The notes beneath the pieces were generated by a model. It was not told where the DNA came from. It did not search any database and was given only the letters and a program-made list of their open reading frames with translations. The translations under genes and the position numbers were made by a program. A DNA stretch of 32,845 nt from Prorocentrum cordatum (taxonomy: Eukaryota > Sar > Dinophyceae > Prorocentrales > Prorocentraceae): assembly GCA_963575745.1 (NCBI GenBank), contig CAUYUJ010007276.1, positions 15,001 to 47,845 of the forward strand, given 5' to 3'. Below are positions 7,280-17,646 of this stretch, one piece after another (position 1 is the stretch's first letter; each line of letters begins with the position of its first letter).

Positions 7280-7921
7280 ATGAGTGGACGCATTACCACC
7301 GTCAACACTGATGTTTCTGGGCCCTTGCTGCAATATCTTGGACAAGCGCGTGATGCCGCCATATTGGTTCAAGAGCACAAGGCGGATCACAAGATGCTTC
7401 CTAAGCTCCAGCAGCAGATCCAGGACATCGGTTACCATGGTGTGTATGCAGCAGCTGAGCGTACTGAAGCAGACGGCCTCAGCTCGGGCGTGGCGGTGTT
7501 GGTGCCGACCTTTGTGATGATCACGGCGCCGCCACTGTTATCGTCGCCAACGTTATGGCCATCAAGAGCGGTGGTTGCACAGGTCAACTGGGGCTGTAAA
7601 GGCGGAGTTGTGTTTGTATCGCTCTACCCCAAAGACTCGGTTGGAATTGATGCCTACAACCAGTCCATATTATATAAGTTGGCAAAGTATATTGGCAGGC
7701 TTAACTCTCTTTCGAGACCATGGGTGGTTGGAGGTGATTGGAATCTTGAGTCGTATCAGCTTCGCGGGCAGCAATGGCTTGAGCAGATTCAGGCGATGTT
7801 TTTGGTACCTGTTGGTGCCACGTGCAGAGTTCACAAAGAAGCTGAAGGTCGTACTTACGATTGGTTTCTTCTTAGTGAGGCGCTGGCTTCGCTAGCTGGC
7901 GCCCCCCATGATCTTGGATGA
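7280..7921 (+). pseudogene. LINE endonuclease domain (copy A)
   Basis: From the ATG at 7280 this frame encodes an APE-type endonuclease, the enzyme that nicks target DNA to prime reverse transcription. It shows the early Asn (ITTVNT), the catalytic Glu in LVQEHK (codon 7373-7375, residue 32), VVGGDWN at 7727-7744 with the Asp-Asn pair, and the YDWFLLS motif at 7856-7876. The frame ends at 7921, before the last catalytic motif. That motif, THSPVAIP with its His at 7938-7940, is found in the next frame, so one frame change lies near the C6 run at about 7900. The same break is in copy B. The ORF is open upstream to 7136, but homology starts after 7280. Confidence 0.8.
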
Positions 7922-9617
7922 GAAGAGTTTACCCACGCATTCGCCTGTGGCCATTCCATTTGCAAAGGCAGATAATGATATATGGTGGCGCTTGCTTGTT
8001 GAACCTCGTCAGCTCCCGAAAGGACTAAATTTTGGTTGTTCCAGGTATCCTGTAAATTGGGTGTCAGCCATGAGGGCGATAGAGGATGTTGACGGGCAGG
8101 CCTCATTGCAGCACGCATGGGATATGACACTGATGGCAGTTGAGCAAGAGTTGCGTGCACGGTATGACAAGGTAGGAGCTGGTTATGAGAGATACCTTGG
8201 ACGAGGAGGACCAGTGCAGACTAAGTACGTCAAGGCGCAATGGAATCCGCGACAGGTGCGGCTACAGCATGGGCCGCGACTTCGAGCTTGGCTTCAGGCT
8301 GCGCGTTGGGCTAAGCATCTCATGAAAGTGCGGGCCTTTTGGTGCAAGATGGCTGAGGCGTTCAAGCTTGAGGGTAGAAGCGCTGGCAAGTTTTACCTTC
8401 CTGATTACACGAGTCCGCACTCTGACAAGGTCGTGGTATTGGAGACTACGAATGAAGAGATGGAGGAGGCTTGGCAGAAGGTCAAAGCCAAAAGACCACA
8501 CTTGCGGCCTAAGTCTCGGCGTGCGGGGGTGAAGTCCGATAAAACGCGGTCAGAGCAGTTGAAAGGTGCAAACCAGCCTGCACAACCGCGTGCAAATTCT
8601 GAAGAAGATCTTAGATCTCACAAGCTGCTCAAAACGGCTGCAAGATTGGCGAGATCACTTGTTGATGTGGTCCACTTCTTGAAGAAGGTGCAAAATGCGC
8701 AGGACACGCTGCGGCATCTTGATGATTTGGCAGTTGATTTGTTTTCTGGGGATTTCACTATGATGGTCAGACCTGATTTTCTGACATTGGCATTCAAGAT
8801 TGTGGAAGTTGCTGATGATATGATGATGGTGCATCAGAAGGAAGCTGACAAATCTTTGCAATCATGGGCCAGGTCTGCATTTGAGAAAGGAGCTGGTGCT
8901 GCACATCGCGCGTCGAAGGCGAAGGCATTGGAAGCTGCTGTCACTCACACTGATAACTTTCAGCCGTATCAACTTGCCGACAGAGAGCTTGAGTGCTGGA
9001 GTGAGGTGTGGAGTTGTCATGAAGTGGTTAGCAACAAGATGCCTGCCGATTATCAGAGCTGGGATCTGCTACCGAAGCTGCAGCCTGAAGACCTTCAGGA
9101 AGCGGCGCTTACCTTTCCATGGAAAACGTCGGTAGGTCCCACGCGACTGCATCCTCGGGCTTCCCGGTATCTTCCGCAGCCAGGCCTGGTTGCTCTTGCA
9201 GCTTTATTTACGATGTGTGAGCATATGTTGATGTGGCCGTCTGACAAAATAGTCAATAAGATGGTTCGACTGGCAAGACCTGATGGGGGAACACGTCTTA
9301 TCATCTTGGTCGAGTCGCTAGTCCGTCTTTGGTCCCGAGCTCGCCGACCGATTTCCAGAAGGTGTATTCAAGATCATGGTAGCCGGTGTATTTGGGGCAA
9401 CCGACGCGGCTACTCATCCAGCTTCTCGGCGTATGAGCATAACTTACATGCTGAAATAGCTGATCGACTAGGTGAATGTTCAATCACTGTATTTTTCGGT
9501 ATGTGGAAATGTTTTGAGACGGTTATGTATGACGCCCTCATCATAGAGGCTCGGTCCATGCAGTTCCCCATGAGGCTCCTCTGGATGCTCTTGGACTCGT
9601 ACCACAACCTAGAGTAA
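7908..9617 (+). pseudogene. LINE endonuclease end, linker and RT N-terminal half (copy A)
   Basis: This frame carries the final endonuclease motif, a long Lys/Glu-rich linker and the fingers and first palm part of the RT. The RT begins near LARPDGGTRLIIL (about 9270-9310), equal to the KPDGGxRPI stretch of LINE RTs, followed by VRLWSRARRP. Palm motif A reads VFFGMWKCFETV: the catalytic Asp is replaced by Gly (codon 9498-9500), while copy B keeps Asp at 22472-22474. The frame stops at 9617 in the middle of the palm, after LLDSYHNLE; the RT goes on in another frame (RVSGAFGCW, then LAGCTHATTLLS). This copy cannot make active RT without both repairs. Confidence 0.82.
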
Positions 9618-11230
9618 GTGGAGCTTTTGGGTGCTGGAGCAAATCGTTTCGGGCTCTGCAGGGTATACTTGCGGGATGTACTCATGCTACTACTCTGCTG
9701 TCTATATTGGCATATAGAGCTGTCCATAAAGTTACCCAGGTGAGCCCCAACGTGCACCCCAGGGCCTTGGTAGATGACGCCACCCTTCAGTGGACTGGGC
9801 CCAAGGTGGACGCCGCTCATGAGTTGCTCAAGGGGGTCCAGAGCTTCGTGAAGGACACGTCCAGGCTCGGTCTCTTGCTCCAGGTCAAAAAGTCTGGGTG
9901 GGTGGCTACGGCTGCATCGGCTAGGCATGGGTTTGGAAGGTTTGCTCAGAACATTCACTTGAAGGCGAAGTCTTGGGTGAGGAATCTGGGGCATGAGCTC
10001 AGCGGGCCCAAGCCGATCAGAAAGCAAGCCAATGCCAGGTTGAAGCAGCTAGCAGATAGGCTACCCAGGTTAAAGATGTTGAGACGTGGAGCTAGTAATC
10101 GAGTTACGGCTTTATGGAGGACAGGTCTCATGCCAGCTGCTGCTCATGGAGCCACAGTTTCAGGTGTCAACAATAGTGAGCTGGCCAAGCTTCGGCAGAC
10201 GGCAGCAATGTTGGCGGGGCGGTCGAGTAAGTCTGCTTCCCCCACGCTTGTCCTTGCCACACAGGCTGACGCCAAGTACGACCCCATATATGATGCTACA
10301 TTGGATCCAGTACGGGCTTATGCGTCGTTCATCTGGGACCAGAGGGTCAGTCTTGGGAGGCTTCAGAGGGCGTGGCAAAAAGTTCGAGAAATATGTTCGT
10401 CACGGCCTTCCTGGGCATCAGCCAAAGGTCCAATAGCAGTGCTTATGATAACGCTGGCAAAGATTGGCTGGGATATGTTTTCCAGTACGGTGTTGGTCAG
10501 TGATCTTGGCCACCACTTTGATCTTCCCCGTCTTCCTCCACGCTCGGTCGTGGAACTTGTGCGCCAAGGAATCGAGCGATGGCAATCTCAACAGATTCTT
10601 GAACATCACAAGGAGGTATGTGCAGGAGGAGAGATCATCTGGACGAGGGCGCTCAGGAAGTGCATTTTGGGAGGTAAGGCAGTGATTAAGAATGAGAGAT
10701 TCGCTGGTGCACTTCGTTCGCTGTGGTCAGGTGCGTTATGGTCTCGTGACCGTCTTGCACGTGCTGGCTATAGAATATCTCCTGCCTGTTGCTGGTGCTC
10801 GGCCGATAAGGCCACCATCGGGCATGAGTTCTACGAGTGTCATGATGTTTACCATGATGTGTATGATGATCCCGCTCTTAATTGGGATCCAGATCTTAAC
10901 TATGCGCGCTCTTATCTTCGTGATAAAGGGCAACCAGGCGGAGGACAGCAAGACTATGACTACTTTGAGACCTCGGTTGGGATGCCCATCAGCCCTCTGG
11001 TTCCTCCGCATGTGGAAGATAAGCTGGAGTTCTCTTTCTGGGGAGATTGGGAATCTGACCGGAGTTCTTGGAGTGGGGCATGCTATACTGATGGTTCTGG
11101 GATGGCCCCCAGTTGGCCAGAGCTAAGGAGATGCGGTTGGTCAGTAGTTCAACTTGGGGATAATGGGATGCCCATAAGAGCCTTGTTTGGACCATTTAGG
11201 GGGGCCTATACAGACTGTGGGAAGAGCTGA
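9612..11230 (+). pseudogene. LINE RT C-terminal half and RNase H start (copy A)
   Basis: The RT resumes near 9612 with GCWSKSFRALQGILAGC and ATTLLS (motif B region), then motif C as ALVDDATL (Val-Asp-Asp at 9770-9778), a thumb-like region of about 350 residues, and an HCH-type patch near 10789-10840 with Cys and His. The RNase HI domain starts with CYTDGSG (Asp codon 11090-11092). The frame ends at 11230, just where RNase H motif II is due; that motif is in the next frame. The first ATG in the frame is 9707, but the domain continues upstream of it, so no real start is expected here. Confidence 0.82.
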
Positions 11231-12237
11231 ACGGTTTGCTGTCCTTCAAGCCCTCCGTCACTTGCCGCACGTCAATTTGCTTGTGTCAGACCTCCTGGGT
11301 CTCGTTCAAGAAGCAGACAGCTGGTCACCTGAACTTGCTGATGCTCAAGCGGCCGATGCCGACATCTGGCGATCCATCCTGGCAAGGTATCCTGGAGGAA
11401 AAGGCCGACCTTCCTTTTTGTGGTGCCCAGCGCACCTCACAGATGATGAATATGTCGACTGTGCTGAGGAAAAGAAGTTGCCATGGGAGTTGTCATGGGC
11501 AATCGTTGGGCATATTATTTTGCTAAGCGAGGCGCCCTTGAACGCGCTCAACCTGACGCGGTGGTCAAACACTTTGAGGCTCGGCTTCAGGATTCAAAGA
11601 TGCAGGCGAAGTTCTTTTCTTGGGCAGCGGCCAAGATGGCTGCACGAGATCAACTGAGCGATCGCCCCGAGCAACTCCTGAGGGCCCCTCGGAACAATGT
11701 GCCTGTGTAGCTCTGACAGGGCATAATATGGTAATTAGGTCTCCCCAAGCCTTTCAGTGTAGAGAGTGTCTTGCGGTCGCCCGAACGCAGGCCAGTCTTG
11801 GGAAGCTCTTGGGAACTGAATGTAAGCCGACGGCCCAAGAGAGGCTGAAGGCACGTGCGGACCAGCAGCTCCAGCGAGCTCCGCCCATGAGGTCTCGCGC
11901 TGTGAATGTTGCCCTGAAAGGGGCTGCGGATTTTGAGGGTGTAGGCTCGCCACAGGACGTCCAGGGTGCTTCTGGACTTGCGGGGCCTCAGCCTGCCGCC
12001 GATGAAGAGATCGTCGAGCTCCAGGGGCGCCAGGTCTTGGCGCTGCCGTGGGCAATGGTTTGCACGCTTTGTGGCTCCTACCAAGCGCCTCGTGGCAAAG
12101 TAGCTCACTGTAAGCTGCAAGAGGAATGTCTCGGGGCGTCGGAGCACGGGCCGACCAGATATCGGCAGACATACGCCATTTCTGCCATCAAGGCTGGTCG
12201 CCACCCTAAGCCGGGCAAGTCTTTAAGACCCGTCTAA
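11187..12237 (+). pseudogene. LINE RNase H end and Cys/His C-terminus (copy A)
   Basis: This part carries RNase H motif II in TVGRAERFAVLQAL (Glu codon 11229-11231), motif III in LLVSDLLGLV, and WCPAHLTDDEYVD. It is then broken by two private one-base deletions, near 11490 and near 11703, relative to the open frame of copy B. Pieces lie at 11187-11657, 11483-11710 and about 11700-12237. The last motif reads GNRWAYYFAKRGA, with Tyr where RNase H usually has Asp. The C-terminus has CTLC at 12061-12072 followed by a His-Cys and a Cys, a possible zinc-binding end. The protein stops at 12235-12237. Confidence 0.78.
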
Positions 12238-12431
12238 CTTTCTTAAGTAAGGCCCGTGCTCCCGCCCCTCGGTTGCACGACATGGTCTGGCGCTGGCCCT
12301 CGTTCCCTTCGTCGTGGCTGCTTCTCCATAGCCGGCACCACTCGTGCTGAGTCGCCCAGCCTCGTCGCCCATTCTCTCCGTCTCGGTCTGTCTGCCTCCC
12401 TTTCTCTTTTCTTTGTTTCTTTATTTCTTTA

Positions 12432-12492
<61 letters not shown>

Positions 12493-12636
12493 TTGTGTGT
12501 TGTTTCCCAGCCCTCCTGCGTTGGGTTCTCGTTTTGAATAGAGCACTGCTCGCGCGTCGCCTTCCTTACTTCTTCCTTCCTTCCCGCCCCTCTCTTCCCC
12601 CTTGCCTTTTTGCCTAGCTCGTCGCTGCGTGCCAGC
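12238..12636 (+). repeat. CT-rich flank with (TC)n microsatellite (unit A)
   Basis: About 400 bases of pyrimidine-rich DNA lie between LINE and satellite. (TC)n covers about 12434-12490. The same tract is present in unit B. I see no gene in it. Confidence 0.8.
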
Positions 12637-14495
12637 TGGGGGGCTGCGATCTGTGAAACCGTTGCCACTTTCGAGGACTGCTGGGGGGTCCAGCACAGTG
12701 TGTACACACGGCGGGCGCACATGGGACCTCGCCGTCCCTGGGGGGCTGCGATTTGCGAAATTGCCACCACTTTTGAGGCTTGCTGGGGGGCCCAGCACAG
12801 CGGGTACACACGGCGGATTCAAACTGGACCTCGCCATCCCTGGGGGGCTGCGATCTGTGAAATTGCCCCCACTTTCGAGGGCTGCTGGGGGGCCCAGCAC
12901 AGTGGGTACACACGGCGGACTCAAATGGGACCTCGCCATCCCTGGGGGGCTGCGATCTGTGAAACTGTCGTCACTTTCGAGGCCTGCTGGGGGGCCCAGC
13001 ACAGCGGGTACACACGGCGGACCCAAATGGGACCTCGCCATCCCTGGGGGCTGCGATCTGTGAAACTGTCGCCACTTTCGAGGGCTGCGGGGGGGTCCAG
13101 CACAGTGGGTACACACGGCGGACTCAAATGCCTCGCCGTCCCTGGGGGGCTGCGATCTGTGAAACTGTCGCAACTTTCAGGGCTGCTGGGGGGCCCAGCA
13201 CAGTGGGCACACACGGCGGATTCAAATGGGACCTCGCCATCCTGGGGGGGCTGCGATCTGTGAACTGTCGCCACTTCGAGAGCCTGCTGGGGGGCCCAGC
13301 ACAGTTGGGTACACACGCGGCGGACTCAAATGGACCTCGCCATCCGTGTGGGTGCCTGCGATATGTGAAACTGTCTCCACTTTCGAGGCCTGCTGGGGGG
13401 CCCAGCACAGTGGGTACACACGGCGAACTCAAATGGGACCTCGCCATCCCTGGGGGGCTGCGATCTGTGAAACTGTCGCCACTTTCGAGGCCTGCTGGGG
13501 GGCCCAGCACAGTGGGTACACACGGCGGACTCAAATGGGACCTCGCCATCCCTGGGGGGCTGCGATCTGTGAAACTGTCGCCACTTTCGAGGCCTGCTGG
13601 GGGGCCCAGCGGAGTGACGCCCTACGGGGATTCAGATTAGCCCTCGCCATCCCTGGGGGGCTGCGATCTGTGAAACTGTCGCCACTTTCGAGGCTGCTGG
13701 GGGGCCCAGCACAGTGGGTACACACGGCGGACTCCAATGGGACCTCGCCATCCCTGGGGGGCTGCGATCTGTGAAACTGTCGCCACTTTCGAGGCCTGCT
13801 GGGGGGCCCAGCACAGTGGGTACGCACGGCGGACTCAAATGGGACCTCGCCATCCCTGGGGGGCTGCGATCTGTGAAACTGTCGCCACTTTCGAGGCCTG
13901 CTGGGGTGCCCAGCACAGTGGGTACCCACGGCGGATTCAAATGGGACCTCGCCATCCCTGGGGGGCTGCGATCTGTGAAACTGTCGCCACTTTCGAGGCC
14001 TGCTGGGGTGCCCAGCACAGTGGGTACCCACCGCGGACTCAAATTAGACCTCGCCATCCCTGGGGGGCTGCGATCTGTGAAACTGTCGCCACTTTCGAGG
14101 GCTGCTGGGGGGCCCAGCACAGTGGGTACTTACCGCAGACTGAAATTTGACCTCGCAATCCCTGGGGGGCTGATTATCGCCACTTTCGAGGGCTGCTGAG
14201 GGGCCCAGCACAGTGGGCACTCACCGCAAATTCAGATTAGACCTCGCCATCCCTGGGGGGCTGCGATTTGTGACACTGTCGCCACTTTCGAGGCCTGCTG
14301 AGGGGCACAGCACAGAAGGTATTCACCGCAGACTCAGATTAGACCTCGCCATCCGTGGGGGGCTGCGATCTGTGAAACTGTCGCCACGTTCGAGGGCTGC
14401 TGAGGGGCCCAGCACAGTGGGTACTTACCGCAGACTCAGATTAGACCTCGCAATCCCTGGGGGGCTGCGATCTGTGAAACTGTCGCCACTTTTTT
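12637..14495 (+). repeat. 102-bp satellite array (unit A)
   Basis: About 18 head-to-tail monomers of 102 bases (for example 13452 to 13554). Each monomer holds GGGGGGCTGCGATCTGTGAA, then CGCCACTTTCGAGG, then a palindromic core GCTGGGGGGCCCAGC, then ACACACGGCGGACTCAAATG. Some monomers have one- to few-base indels. Because 102 is a multiple of three, several frames on both strands stay open, but they only repeat a 34-residue unit with no known fold, so I do not call genes here. Confidence 0.93.
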
Positions 14496-15103
14496 GTCCC
14501 ACGTAGAGTGCCCAGCACAAGTTGCTCCACATAACAGTTTTTTCTCCTGCTCTTCGATTCTCTTGCTCTCGTGCACGTCATGACTTCCTTCGAGACCTGT
14601 AGTGGTCGCCCCTCTTCCGTGATACTGTTTTCCTGCGCAAACATTTCCGATACGCGTGTCCCAAGTACTTAACATACAAACAACGTATCCTGCAATATGA
14701 TTGTCCATGCAGTTTTCGGCCAACCTCGTCCGATTCCCATGATACAAATGTTGGGTAAGTCCCACAGGTAATTTTTCTCTGTCCTATGCTCTCTCTCACC
14801 AACTCTTCTCTCATCTCTTCTTACTTTCTTTCTTTATATATTTAAAATATATATATATATATATATATATATCGGAGGTGAGGGGGTAAGATCGAAGTGG
14901 AACGGAGAGCCCCCCTACCGGGAAATCGGTTTCGGTTTCGTGTTCGTGCGTGCCGTGCGTGCGGGCGAGGCGAAGCTGCGTGGGCGGGCGAGAGATAAGT
15001 CTCCTGTAGCTGAGGCGCGGCCGGACCAAAAGTCTCCCTTCCGGCAACCGGTGCCCCGCGGTGTCCCGCCGGTGTTTCCGCCAGGTCCCCCGTGTCCCGA
15101 TGA
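14496..15103 (+). other. Spacer between satellite and GAT repeats (unit A)
   Basis: About 600 bases without a supported gene. A (TA)n run is at about 14850-14873. The part after it is GC-rich and ends in GGTGTCCCGCCGGTGT-like units that lead into the GAT repeats. A similar spacer is in unit B. Confidence 0.6.
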
Positions 15104-16096
15104 GATGATGATGATGATGATGAGATGATGATGATACTGATGTACTGATGATGATAGTTGATGATCGTTACAGAAATGATATGCTGAATGAAGAAGATAT
15201 GATGATGAGTGATGGTGGGTGATGGTGGGTGATGTAGTGATGATGTAGTGATAATGATGATGGTGGTCCCGTTGATGTGGTGGTCCCGTTGATGATGATA
15301 GATGATAGCTGATAGATGATAGACAGCTGATAGATGATGATATGATGTGAAATATGATGATATGATGAAGATGCTATGGTGGGTGATGTATGGTGCGCCA
15401 CCGATGATATGAGATATGAGTAGGAGCTATGATGATGGTGCCCCGATGATGATGGTGTTGATGATCCTGATGATGTTGATGATGATCAGGTGATTTGCTG
15501 ATGACGATGAAGATGATGATGATGATGGTGTCGCGGTGATGATGTGGTCGATGATGATGCTGTTTATGATGATGGTGATGTTGATGATGATGATGGTGTC
15601 CCGATGATGGTGATAATGATGATGATGATGACGATCATGGTGTCCCGATGTTGATGATGAGGATGATGATGATGAGGTGATGATGACTTTGATGATGGTG
15701 GCCCAATGATGGTGATGATGCTGATGTTGATGATGATGATGATGGTGTCCCGATGATGTTGATGATGCTGATGTTGAGGATGATGGCGACGATGGATTAT
15801 TGGTGTCCCTATGATGAATGATGATGAATGATGATGCTAAGATGATGATTATGATGGTGTCTGGATGATGATGATGTTGATGATGTTGTTCATGATCATG
15901 ATGATGATGATGATGATGCTGATGATGGTGGTGTTCCGATGATGATGATGGTGCCACGATGATTATGACGATGTTGATGATGATGGTGACGATGATGGTG
16001 TCCCGATGATGATGATGATGGTGATGGTGATGCTGATGATGTTGAAGATGATGTTGATGACATTGATGACGATGATGTTGATGATGATGACGTTGA
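15104..16096 (+). repeat. GAT-trinucleotide minisatellite (unit A)
   Basis: About 1 kb of degenerate GAT/ATG repeats, with a longer-period unit that contains GATGGTGTCCCGATGATG. Open frames on the minus strand code only for His/Ser/Ile runs and are not genes. Confidence 0.9.
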
Positions 16097-16345
16097 TTGT
16101 GATATCGCTTGTGATATCGATAGTGAGATCGATAGTTAGACCGAATGTGAGATCGATTGTGAGATCGATAGTGAGATCGATATTGAGATCGATTGTGATA
16201 TCGATAGCCAGATCGATTGTGAGATCGATCGAATGAAATAGATCGAGTGAGATCGATTGTGAGATCGATCGAGTGAGATCGATCTTGCGAGACCGATCGT
16301 GAGATCGATAGTGATATCGATAGTGAGACCGATCGAGTGAGACGT
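16097..16345 (+). repeat. 12-bp GATCGAT minisatellite (unit A)
   Basis: About 20 units of GAGATCGATAGT and close variants. The array is dense in GATC and ATCGAT palindromes. It recurs at 29327-29575 with few differences, about as similar as the coding copies. Confidence 0.9.
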
Positions 16346-16790
16346 TTGTTCCTCCCTCCCCCCGAACCTCCTTATCACCCGAAGGATGGTCGTATGGGTA
16401 TACCTGGATTCCCTTCTCTTCTGTGTCTTTGTAATCTGGGACCCTGCGAACCCCACCCCGTACATGGGACCTCCCAGGCTCTTGGGCCCCAGGAGCCACT
16501 TTTGGACGCCCCTGCAGACGGTCCCTCGTGCTTTCCAAAGCTCCCGAAGCCCCTGCTGGCCCTGGGCAGCGGGCCCACATCGTTCTCCTCCTCCTCCTCC
16601 TCCTCCTCCTCCTCCTCATCCTGCCCCTCCTGCCTCCTCCGCCTCCTGTTCCTCCTCCCCCTCCTCCTCCTCCTCCTTCTCGGGAGAGGGAGGAGAACGG
16701 AGGGCGGCCCGACGGCCCCGTGAGAGCCCACAGAGGCTCCAGACACCCACCAGACGCCCGAAGGCGACCCAAAGAAGACCCCCAAGAGGC
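16346..16790 (+). promoter_or_regulatory. Upstream region of Lifeguard copy B, with empty (CCT)n site
   Basis: About 440 bases run from the minisatellite to the relict leader, with a long (CCT)n region at about 16585-16680. The part up to about 16650 recurs at 29576-29876, where the retrotransposon starts; the part after it recurs at 5148-5278. This is therefore the uninterrupted version. A promoter role is inferred from position alone; a pyrimidine tract near the leader could help trans-splicing. Confidence 0.45.
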
Positions 16791-16811
16791 CCGTTGCCAT
16801 TTTGGCTCAAG
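16791..16811 (+). other. Relict dinoflagellate spliced leader (copy B)
   Basis: It matches the relict leader of copy A, with the same single change from the consensus core, 65 nt upstream of the start codon. The gene was therefore retroposed once and duplicated afterwards. Confidence 0.9.
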
Positions 16812-16875
16812 GCGCCCTGGCCTAGGACTGACCCCGCGCGGCCCGCGATACCGGTACCTCGTGGTACCCCCAGCA

Positions 16876-17646
16876 ATGGCGAGCGCCCCGCGGGACGCCA
16901 TGGCCTTCAGCGAGAGGTCCGTGCGGCACGGCTTCGTCCGGAAGGTGTACGGGATATTGGGCACTCAGCTGCTGGTCACCACCGTGCTGGGCGGGGCTGT
17001 CATGAAGAAGAGCGAGTCCATGGACCCGGAGATTGGCACCGTCCTGATGTTTCTGTCTTTGCTGGGCTCGGTTGCGACCATGATGGTGTTCTGGCGCTGT
17101 CCTCAGGTGATGCGCCGCTCTCCCACGAATTATATCCTGCTGGGGATGCTCACCCTCGCCAAGAGCGTCATGGTTGGCTTCGTCTGCAGCCAGTACAGCG
17201 AGGAGTCGGTGCTGGTCGTCCTCGGCCTGACGTGCTTCATCCTGGCGGGCCTGACCGCGTTCACGTTCCAGACGAAGTACGATTTTACTGGTTTCGCGTC
17301 GTACCTGATGTGCGGATCACTCGTCATGCTCGGCATGAGTTTCGGTCTGATGTTCGGCTCCATCTTCGGTCTTTCGGGCGCGGCCTTCCAGACCGCCCGT
17401 CTCTGCATGTGTGGGCTTGGCGCCTTGCTCTTTGCAGCCTACATCGTGCACGACACCCAGATGATCCTTGGGAACAAGCACCCAAACCGCAAGTTCTCGG
17501 TTGATGACTACGCCGCGGCGGCCATCATGCTCTACATCGACATCGTCCAACTGTTCCTCTACCTCCTGGAGCTCCTCGGCGACCGCAGGGACAGCCGCGA
17601 CCGCGGCGTGAGGGGTGCCCGCGCCCGCTTCCAGCCGGCGCGGTAA
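16876..17646 (+). CDS. Bax inhibitor-1 / Lifeguard (TMBIM) family membrane protein, copy B
   Basis: This 256-residue protein equals copy A except for four changes that I see: Arg18His, Ile103Val, Pro158Leu and Tyr192His. There are also two silent changes, six in 771 bases in all. The seven hydrophobic segments and both signature Asp residues (193 and 223) are kept. Tyr192His alters the conserved YDTQ motif to HDTQ, next to the presumed pH-sensing Asp. The start is chosen as for copy A. The gene is intron-free, follows its own relict leader and keeps its original upstream region, unlike copy A. It may be the better-expressed copy, which is an inference. Confidence 0.93.
   Translation: MASAPRDAMAFSERSVRHGFVRKVYGILGTQLLVTTVLGGAVMKKSESMDPEIGTVLMFLSLLGSVATMMVFWRCPQVMRRSPTNYILLGMLTLAKSVMVGFVCSQYSEESVLVVLGLTCFILAGLTAFTFQTKYDFTGFASYLMCGSLVMLGMSFGLMFGSIFGLSGAAFQTARLCMCGLGALLFAAYIVHDTQMILGNKHPNRKFSVDDYAAAAIMLYIDIVQLFLYLLELLGDRRDSRDRGVRGARARFQPAR

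Larger units (their letters stand above)
7131..12240 (+). mobile_element. APE-type LINE retrotransposon, broken (copy A)
   Basis: About 5.1 kb encode, in order, an apurinic-like endonuclease, a linker, a reverse transcriptase, RNase HI and a Cys/His C-terminal domain, all on the plus strand. This is the ORF2 order of non-LTR retrotransposons. No ORF1 is visible upstream, where there is only a microsatellite. The coding sequence is split over several frames. Three frame changes (near 7900, 9612 and 11205) are shared with copy B; two more (near 11490 and 11703) are private to copy A. The 3' end runs into a CT-rich flank without a clear poly(A). The exact ends are unknown because both copies share the same flanks. 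Confidence 0.85.

Noticed and set aside
9606-9617. GTAAGT at the RT frame change as a 5' splice site
   Set aside because: The RT reads on directly after it in another frame (RVSGAFGCW), so no intron is needed; a one-base loss explains the break.
12434-12490. (TC)n run as a CRISPR-like or regulatory array
   Set aside because: It is a plain dinucleotide microsatellite without spacers.
15427-15957. Minus-strand His/Ser/Ile-rich ORFs in the GAT repeats
   Set aside because: Translation of a trinucleotide repeat; no start context, and lengths differ between units.
15963-16964. 333-codon minus-strand ORF through the minisatellite and Lifeguard upstream region
   Set aside because: It is antisense to the Lifeguard start and made of Ser-Ile-Asp repeats from the 12-bp array.
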